Origin: Phoronis ovalis
Lineage: Eukaryota; Phoronida; Phoronidae
Assembly (NCBI GenBank): GCA_028565635.1
Contig: JAOXYB010047613.1
Location: 8,004-26,834 of the forward strand
DNA: 18,831 nt
Direction of reading: 5' to 3'
The notes under the pieces were generated by a model. The model did no database searches. It worked only from the letters and a program-made list of their open reading frames with translations, and was not told the DNA's origin. The position numbers and the translations under genes are program-made. Of the stretch, positions 1 through 9,600 are shown one piece after another (positions within the stretch are counted from its first letter, which is position 1; each line of letters starts with the position of its first letter).

Positions 1-77
1 TGCTCTGCAGTGAATTAGGTTGTTCAGTGTTATTATCTGGGAACCATCCGTGCTGCTCTGCAGTGAATTAGGTTGTT
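1..77. repeat. Tandem repeat, 53-bp period, at window edge
   Basis: The 24 bases 1-24 (starting tgctctgcagtgaattaggt) recur exactly at 54-77. The first copy starts at base 1, so the array may continue upstream of the window. It looks like the end of a minisatellite. Confidence 0.75.
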
Positions 78-483
78 ATTTATTTATTTTGCAAAAAAAA
101 GCAATTAGTTTTCTGGTAAATAACGATGTAAACTCTCAGCTTGAATGTTCATTTAGTGATGACTGTCCAATTCAGTACTGTAATACAGTTACTCGTTGAT
201 CAGATGATAACTACTTGCTATTCCAGACATTAAGGTTGTTTAAATTATTGCTGGATGTTGTATTCAGTTTAAGATTTATAACTAAAATAACTTGTAACTA
301 TTTATCAGCCTGTCTGATTTCTGTAAAGGAAGTTTGGAGAGCTGAAGACTGCAAGATTGTTGTTAACCTGTGAATAGCTTACCATAATCATGTCTTGGCA
401 TAAATTATTTCATAAATAGAAGTAATGAAAAACAATTTGAAAAGGTTAATGATAAACATAAACGATAAACAAATCATTTTTAG
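1..483 (+). other. Partial DENND4 intron (5' edge of window)
   Basis: AT-rich, no supported exon found. It starts with two copies of a 24-bp sequence at a 53-bp period (separate entry). The acceptor before 484 ends it. Confidence 0.6.
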
Positions 484-618
484 GTCGCAAAAGAGCTGGC
501 AGTTTTAAGCATGTAGACCCTCCAGATGAGTTCCGAGCCAGGTTAGGGAGCATTGTGAAACGATCTGTGAGCTCATATGGAAGTGGAAACAGCATTGAAA
601 CACTTAGAAATATTTCTT
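484..618 (+). CDS. DENND4: DENND4 exon 1 of window
   Basis: Acceptor atttttag before 484 and strong donor gtgagt at 619. It enters with two bases completing a codon and leaves with one base (phase 1). It encodes 44 full codons starting [16 protein letters not shown], a basic then acidic segment followed by a Ser-rich stretch. The other two frames hit stops early, for example TTT TAA near 505. An open frame on the opposite strand here is a shadow. Confidence 0.82.
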
Positions 619-3600
619 GTGAGTATCTGTTAACAGCAGGACCAGTTCTAGCTACAGTTTTGTCCACCAGAGGGAAACCAAAAGTTAATGTCAGTTTTGA
701 GTTTTAATGTTTACTGCACTAGTCACTGCATAGAAAAATATCTGGCTCAGTTTGTTTTTTTCAAAAAGTTATTTAAATATATTTACTAGTAAATATGTGT
801 GATGGTGATATCACCATTGACCCTTTTGCCTCTTGGCAATATAAGTACAATGACTGAAAATACTTAAGTTATTGTGTTCATATGAACAACACTTGTATTG
901 CCTTAATGACAAAATTATGCATCATATTTTCATTAATATCCCTATAATTCTCACAGTGGAAAGTCCAGCAGGCTTACTCATCACCACCAGCCATACGTCG
1001 TTGGATGAAAGCGTGTTTGGAGAACCTACAGATTTATCCAGTAGTCAACGATTAGTCTCGCAGGCAAAAAGAAAGCGGCATAGAAGTGCCGGTGATCATC
1101 AGCATCCACCACGATCCACTTTAAATCCGTGCAAAGAAAATAGTTTTACTGGAGATTTAGATGAGCCTTTTCTGCAAACAAATAATTCTGAAAAACCAGA
1201 AAGCACAGATTTGGATTCAAGTGTTTTTGGGAATGATGCTCAATTTCTGTCAGGTTTAAAACATTCCGAAGTTAACAGGCTTGACAGTGGGAATATAAGT
1301 TCTGATATTCTATTTGATGATATAGGACATAAACAAACCAATGGACATGATGAAGTTGATTTATTAAGCTCTAGTCCGCAAGATGAACCATTACTTTTAC
1401 TTGAAAATAGTCCTACGCAAAACGAAGGTGAGAGAGGAAGGAGTATATTTAAAAATAGTGTGTCCAAAGGCTATGTAAATGACTTGTTATCTGTGGATGT
1501 AGAGTCACACAATGACTTCTTAACAACTAAACCTATCATCCACTCAAGGATAAGAAACAAGCCTGGCACCATTCAACCAACTAGTTTAGGAATATTACTA
1601 CCTGATATTGCAGAACAGAAATCACCTGGTCCGCAGGATACTAAGACCGTATCTCCTTCCCTGGAATATGCAAATTTCACTGTGGCTAGTTCACCAATGA
1701 GGACACCTGTAACGGAAAATGATCCTTTAGGTTTATTTGGTAGTCCTACACGACAACCGATTAGCACAACAGCTCAATCTAACTTTAATTTGAGTAATCT
1801 ATACGGACAAGATGTTTTATTTGGCAGTAATAGCATAGTTGGAAACTCTGATTCGGAATCAAGTAAAAAACTTTCGTCACCTGTTAAATCGTCTTCAACC
1901 AGTTCTAGTATTCCAATTAATAATTCAAGTGGACAAAAGGGTTTATTAGTGGATTTGTCACCGTTAGATTTACATAGTAGTGTGGATAGTAACCAGTCAT
2001 CAGCAGGATCACCTCACAATCATGTAAATCCAGGCGACCAATCAGCCTCCAGTTCACCATTTAGATGCACTCAAAGTATGAGGACTGGTAATACTACAAA
2101 AGATTATTTAAAAAGTTGGTTCAGGCGAGGGGGGTCGCCATCAAAAACCGTTTCACAAGATTCTGTTGATGACTCTGCTTCATCTCCTGTTTCTCCACTT
2201 TCTCCTGGATCTCCAGTACAAGATTGGAAACCTTTACCAAGTAACCCAGTAACGACCCCCCCTCGTGGAGACCAAGCTCAAACAACATTAGAACGTTCTC
2301 AGAGTGACACTCCATCCACTGCGATCAGTGGTACCCCTTCTGGAATTGGTAGCAGTTTACCTATGTTGATAAAACGATCGGGATCATTTGGACAAAAGTT
2401 AAAAAGTGCTGCAATATCCATGGCAACAAAGATTACAGAGATTAAACAATCTATGCAAGTGCCTGCCTCGCCGGCTAGAATGGGGTCATCATTGCCGAGA
2501 CATGTTGAAAATTACATGCATGACGATGATGAAACAGATTGCGGTAATATGTCAGGATTTACACCCAATTTAACTCGTAGCGCCAGTTGCAATGTACCTT
2601 TGTCCCATAGTAATTACTCTCTTACCGATGGTGGAAAGCTATCAACGGCAAGCAGCACTCCTTTTGGTGAGTATTGAGTTTTTCTCAAGTCTATGAACCG
2701 AAAGTTTTTAAAGGCAGCAAAAGCAAAATAGTCAATTTAAATATATATAACTATACCGAAATAATCCCAGGAAACATTGATTTGAATGTTCCTATTAATT
2801 ATAACGGAAATGTTTCCTGCCAGTATGTGTTTTTTATTGAAACTCTTGAGAAATGGCGATGGCTAACCAATGATTTTCAACTACTTATATGTTTACTTTA
2901 TTGGTATTACAGAAGTGTTGGTGGAATGTTTTAAAACTATGCAAAAGTATATTAGACATATCAATACCACAGTTCAGTTTAACCGCCTATGTAAAATGTG
3001 CTATATTTTCTTGTTTACAGGAAGTCAAGCCTCCCTGTCATACCTGGAGCAGTTTGCCACACCATCCGATATGAAAGAACTTGACACATTTCGTCAAACA
3101 AGTTCCTTCATGAATTATGCCCAGGAATTATTTGATGTGCTTATGGAAGTTGATATGTACAGTTGTACCAGGTGTTCAAAATGTAATCTTATGCTTTTTG
3201 ATGAGGAAATCATGGCTGGATGGTTTGCAGATGATTCAAACTTAAACACAAGGTAATTTTGTAGTACTTATGGATTTTTGGTCTTCCTTAGTTGACAAAC
3301 AATCTGTTGCCATATTTAAAATTGATTAGCTGCCAATGTGATAATAAAGCACAAGACTGTGCTTAAAAGGGTTGATCTATAATTCATTATAAGTATTGTG
3401 GAACATGCTAGCAAAATTTATATCTTCAACTTGGTTATAGTTTTGCTAAAATTTGCTGTTCATTTTACAATGAATGAGAAAGAATGAGATATCAGTAAAA
3501 GAAAGATAACACTTAAAAATTTAACTATGATTGCCATAAGCAAGACATTCTATCGTGGTATCTAACTTTATTGCTGTTTGTTCAACTAAATTAAAAGGTA

Positions 3601-6600
3601 TTGTTACAGAAGTCATGACAAAAAATAATATTACTAATAAGTAATTGTATTTTGCAGCTGTCAGTTTTGCAGTAACAAAGTGGTGCCGTTCCTTCAAGTG
3701 TATATAAAGGTAAGATATCTAGTGACATAATGTTTAGTATATTAAGCTTCTACCTGAATATAGTGTGAAAGCTAAGGTAGGATTATTTAATGTATGCAGT
3801 CAATGAAACTATATACACATATTAATATTTGCATCATTAATGTATAAAAGCATTCCTAAGGTTTCAAAACATTTGCTTACTAGCTACAAAAAAAGAATAA
3901 TTTTTTTCCCTACAAGTGAAAAATGTTTAAAATATGTGAATAATATACAATGGTATTCATGATATTGTAAATTTAGACTAGAGAAGAACTTTATATATCA
4001 TATAGCTTACATATCCATAATTAGTATGCATTGTCAATTATATAATTTATCTATTTGCCAGCAAACAATAACCTGTTTGTTGTGACATATCATACAGAAT
4101 CAGTGTTTTTGCTTTGCACCATTTGCTCCGTAGAAATTCCTCTTTTTAAACCTAATTCCGAAGTCCCAGTGTATGCGTCATCCATGCTAAGTTCATTATA
4201 ATCCCATATATCCGTATTTGGTAAATTTCTTGAGTCTTTCATTGGTTTTGGTGGTTTGACTCGTCTACAAATAACCATACAACTGGTAAAAATTAAACTT
4301 ACGCAAATATCATAAAAGATGAATAACACCATGGCTCCAAAATATGGCTTAAAATTGTTATCTATCCAGTCTTCAAAATAAGGCAAACATCCATTTGTGT
4401 TCAGAAAAGAGGAGTTAAAATTCAAGTTTTCCGCATCAATAAAGCATTGGGTCTTGTTTACTATTTGGAATGTGCAATGTAATCTACCGCTGCGACATTC
4501 TCTGTCCACAGTGCTACAACAAGATTCTGGTACAAAGTTTCCGGATTTATTTGCAGATGTACTTGTACTGTATTCTGTAAAATTAAATACTCCACAACAT
4601 GCACTGGCTCTCTGGAAATCATCCCAAGCTTGATTATTAACTTTTCGGCTTTTGAGAGATTCCAGCAAAAACTCTGTATTGTCTCTGTATTGAATTGTGT
4701 TATAAGAATTTACCAGGAAGAGCATTATTAACCCATAAAATATAAGTGTCAATCCAAATAGTATAAAATGCAATGAAAAACAGCATGCATATCTTCTTCC
4801 GACTTTTGGTTTAACTTCTAGTTCTGTTCGCAGTCGGAATTTTATTGTGTAGTTGACAGCACGTAAGCGAAGTAAAAACCATATAGCCATAAGAATACCC
4901 ACACCAACTATGACTATGATAAACTTTATAGTATCTTCAGCTATTGATATATTCAAAGGTAACAGAATTTTCATTGCATTCTTTGTCAGAGTAATGGATG
5001 TTAGTATTATACAAAGTGGAATGTAAACTAATGCAAATATTCCATTAATATAGACTAGTTTCAGTTGTAATTCTTTTGGCCATTGCCAGCAGCTACAGCA
5101 CGAGACACTAGTCATTTTGAATATTCAGGTAGTCCAGGATACCAATTTCTTAAGATTGAAGCTCCTTGCAACTTAGTAAAAACAGTTTTTATATTGTGTC
5201 TGTGGTTGTTACTCAGTACTTTGCACTCTCTGGTTCCTTGCCTCTAGAAAATATAAGTGAAAATGAATACTTAATGCTGATATATGTATAAACAGACCAG
5301 TGGTTATTAATTAAACATTATGGAACACTATGGGAATAATTGCATTTATAGGCCCCTATGATTTTGTAACTGTCCTGCAGTTGTCCATAAGGGTAGGGAT
5401 TACAGGCATTATTAATACCTTAAGTATGAAGGTATAATCCTAAATTATTTAAGGATAATAATAATTTTATAAAGTTGTTGACAGAGACAAATTCTAGGAA
5501 GATTTTCAGCATCAAATGAACCAACTACCCTCCACTTTATATTTTAAATCTTGTAATTTCCGTCACCCACCTGATAAGGATACTAGTCAGGATGATAACC
5601 ACCTCTCTCATAAATAAACTTTGAAAATTCTGTAAACATAAGCTGCACAAAATATTTTATTTATACTTGCCCATATTGTTTGAGAGTCCTATAAGCCTTT
5701 AACTTTCAGAAACTCTATTTCAAAATTTATTTAATGATTATCTAACTCTTGGTATTCATCTGGAACTATTATAACTACTATTAAATAGCTATAATAGCTT
5801 ATAATATCCCAGTTGTTGTGTTTCATTTGTTCTTGAAATTTGTTAGAAACTTTATTTCGTAAATATTTTAATTTCAAATGTTGATATAAATAAATAAATG
5901 CTAAATTTAAATAATAAATCTCAAAATGAAGGTATCCCTGCTTTTTTTTGATTTGAAACAAAATGATATAAAGTGAACATTTAGAAATTTCAGTTCTAAA
6001 AATTCAAAATATTTAGAATGTGGATCTGTAGAGACTTACATAACTAGCAATACAACAGCTGACCTATCAAGTAGAGTGTACAAAGCAATATTGCTGCATT
6101 ATTATTGGGTTCTAGCTGATCTGCAAGAATGTAAACAAACAGGCTTTACCTGTACACATAAGATAAAAAGTTTGCTAATTATTGTTAAAAAGACAAAAAA
6201 AAGTTATTTTACACACAAAGAAACTGTTACTTACCAGGTATAAAATAAACAGTTTTATCAGCATATCAAAATATATTCAAATCTTTTAACTGGTTAAAGG
6301 TCTCATGGTTGCCCCCCTCTCAGATTGTGTCAGGTAGTGAGCATGACATGTGACGTCACTTATTGTCATTATAATTATTCGTGGGCTGTATGTCTGGTAT
6401 ACGATGATACAACATGTCACTGTGACTTCAAGTTGTCATGCAAATGTTTCATCTTCGTTATTTAAATAAAGCAACTTTTATAAATAGGTGGAGAATGAAA
6501 TCTCAAAGGGTCAGCTAGTGTAATATAACTGCAACATAAAAGTTTAATGATATTATAAAAAGATTCAAAGTTTAGAAAAACTGCTGCATCATAAAAAATT

Positions 6601-9600
6601 GTTTGTTTTTTCCCCCACCTCTGTCGGCTCGATAGAGTAGAATAATACTGCTTATTTCATTTTTTTGCCCTTTGATACAAAAAAAATCTTACTTTATCAC
6701 TAACAACATACTGACAAGTAAACTAATATGCCCAACAGACAACCAGTGATAGGGAAAGTCATCATATGTTTTAAATATGATTGGATTAAAATTTATGACA
6801 TGTCATTGAGAACGAGTAATTTATTTGACAGGTAGTGTTTATAAGTGGTAACTAATTTTAATTAAAGAATGTGTCACACTTTATCTGAATAATACTATGA
6901 AAATGTAACTAAATGTTAGTGGAAAATAAAATTTGTCAGTATATTTTCTTTAATTTGAACAATGATTTGTTATGCAGCTGCAAAAAATACTAATGTTCTA
7001 GAGAATTTATCAGTATAATTATATTTAAAAAAAGGTGTCACCGATAGATGTTTGTACTGAAACTGCACAAGCAAATTACAAACAAGTACTGACAAGAAGA
7101 AAGCATGTTTTGTATGTGTGTGATGTACTAATTTTAGGATTTACAAAACCAGAATGATGATGAAAATACGTCTAGCACTCCATCCTCATCTGGAAAGCGA
7201 AGTACACATTCGTCAGAAAGTAACGATGCTATATCCCCTGCTGAACGACCGGAAAAGGTTCAACGTCATCACAGTAGTGTCAGCGTTTCTTCCACAGCTA
7301 GTCTTTCTGATATGTTAATGTTTGGTGAAGAGATTGCTGATAGCAGTGACAATTTGTCAAGTGTTGGCAGCCCTGGATCATCATTTTCCCCTAGCAAGTG
7401 GCATGGAAAAAGAAATACAGACTCAGGAGATGGCGATGGTTCTACCCTAACGATTAGTCCCACAGCTGGTATGTACAAGTGCACTAAAAACAATTATTTG
7501 ATAATAATTATAACTTTAATTTATTATTTGTATTGATTTCTGATGCTGTGTTACCATTTCCTAGGCTAGATGGTTGGTTAAAGCTGCATTAAATTGCCGT
7601 GGTTTATCTTGTAACAAGATCTAACTTGTGCTTCTAAAATAATCTACTGTCACAAATCATAAAAGATAGTTGAAGAAGTTTAGATAATGTTGCTTGACTT
7701 TTTCTTACTTATCTAAAAAGTTTAGCGATTTGCTCCGTCAATTTTTGACAACCACCAACATGTATAACATAATGCAACAAACATGCCAACCTATAAATCT
7801 CATAAAACTCCGCAATGTAAATTTCAGCTGTATTTATACATTTCTTAGGCACAGAAGGTCCTATCCATTGCGGTGCACAAAAAGTTCCTGAGCGACGACG
7901 TTGTACAAGTGAAAGCCACACATCAGCCACAGAGAAGTCAAAGTTTGGCTTTGGTTCTCCATTTAAGGCTTTAGAGGAAATTCCGTCAACAAATCTTATG
8001 TCAACAAGCGTACCTCAAGGTGACCAACCTCATAGGCGCAGGAGACGATCTGGACAGTAAGTGTATGCAAAGTAACGTCAAATAACAGAGACAGTGTAGG
8101 AATCAATAAGAAATTTATACAAACCTATGAATAAATATACCAGTATATGTGTATCACATCCAAGTATGTAGGAAATCAGGGAAATAACTGAGCAATAATG
8201 AAAACCCTCTTTATTTACAGTTGAGCGTATAATCTTTTACTAGTATATACATATAAACATTTGTGTGGTTTCTCTTCATTCAAGTATAATTATGTTTAGT
8301 TGAAGTAACAAATAATAATTGTTTGCCTTTTATTTTAATTCATTTGATTAGTTATTGCTGGTAATGTTATACAGACACTACGGCATACAAAAAAAAGTTG
8401 AAAAACTAATATCAATAGACTGTTTGCCTGCACTTGGGGATGCCACCTAACGATCATGGCAATAGACTATTTAAGAGTTGCGCCATTGTTCGTTCTCAAA
8501 ATGTGCATGTTATGTTGTGTTCATGTTACATTCGTGACAATAGCTCCACCAAGTACTTACATAATATCTAACATGTAAATGTTTCTCATTAATTTAGACG
8601 TTCAGGAAGTGGAGAACCTATTCGAGTGCCTTATTTGAGTCCACTTGTACTACGTAAGGAACTAGAAAATATTCTAGAACAAGAAGGCGATCAATGTCTT
8701 TTACAATCAGAGTTTGTTGATGAGCATCCTATAATCTTTTGGAACTTGGCAAGTGTTTATTTTGTTAATGTTAGGAAGTAAAATAGAGAAATGAAGGCCA
8801 CATGTGATACATGATGTCATGCAGAATGTTCAAGATCAGCTGTTACTATTTGGGCCTTAACTAGTTGATTAGTGCATTATATGAACAATTTCAGTTTTGA
8901 GTGAAGGCTTATAGTTCTAACTTTTTTTGTAGATTTGGTATTGCAAGAGACTTGAAATACCTTCACATCTACCTGGTTACATTCTTACTGCTAGAAGTAC
9001 AAATAAAAATGCATTTTCAAGTGATGTTAACCAACGTGTTGCTGACCATAATCGTGTTCTCATTCGACCTCGCTGGGATAATTTACGTCATCACGAAGAA
9101 GTGGGACATCCAATGTATTCACTTTGGAATACTTGTAAGTATATCAGATATACATATTGACTTAAAGGCATCAGATCATCGTCTTTTAACCAGGTTGTAT
9201 TTATTACTGGTTTAATGTTATCCTGTGTTCAAAAGGTCAATGTTCGTCTGCTCTTAGTGGAACTGCTATTAGAAACTGAATAACTGCATATTATAAATTT
9301 CAATCCATTGATAGAGCTCTAGAAATAGCTTACCAGTATGTGGTAGCAGATATTGCCAGACTTCTCTTGCCAACAAAAAGGATGCGATTGCCTAGTACTG
9401 ACATGTGACCTTTAGTAATCATAACCCTTTTGTTTTGTCTTAAGAAGACAATAGAAGTTTTGCAGATTAGGTAGTATACTAAATGTCTCTTTTGTGAATA
9501 TTTTCATTAAACTTAATGTTTTTTTATTATTTTTTCAGTGCCAACCTCTCCTACTATTAATGCACTTTTGACAGAAAATCATTCGTTTTCCAGAAGGTAA

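Larger units (their letters stand above)
3710..7137 (+). other. Large DENND4 intron hosting an antisense tetraspanin gene
   Basis: Bounded by AAAG|gtaaga and attttag|GATTTA, with reading phase 0 on both sides. At 3.4 kb it is far longer than the other introns of this gene here (about 0.15-0.6 kb), and the extra length is accounted for largely by the nested gene and its presumed promoter. The parts at 3710-4089 and 6450-7137 are AT-rich with nothing else supported. Confidence 0.85.

Noticed and set aside
872-956. Upstream extension of the large DENND4 open frame with an ATG at 872
   Set aside because: A good acceptor at 951-956 and phase match to exon 484-618 show this part is intron.
2674-2934. 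Open frame just after the large DENND4 exon
   Set aside because: It lies in an intron with good splice sites, shows no family likeness and its inclusion would break phase.
5731-5961. 76-residue minus-strand frame in the tetraspanin upstream region
   Set aside because: Low-complexity AT-rich codons, no domain and no promoter or splice support.
8755-8760. Alternative GT donor just after the GC donor of DENND4 exon 7
   Set aside because: Use of nearby GT dinucleotides adds residues or shifts frame and disrupts the conserved FWNL-IWY junction.
8901-9215. 104-residue open frame, plus strand
   Set aside because: It overlaps DENND4 exon 8933-9134 in another frame; the conserved protein is in the exon frame.
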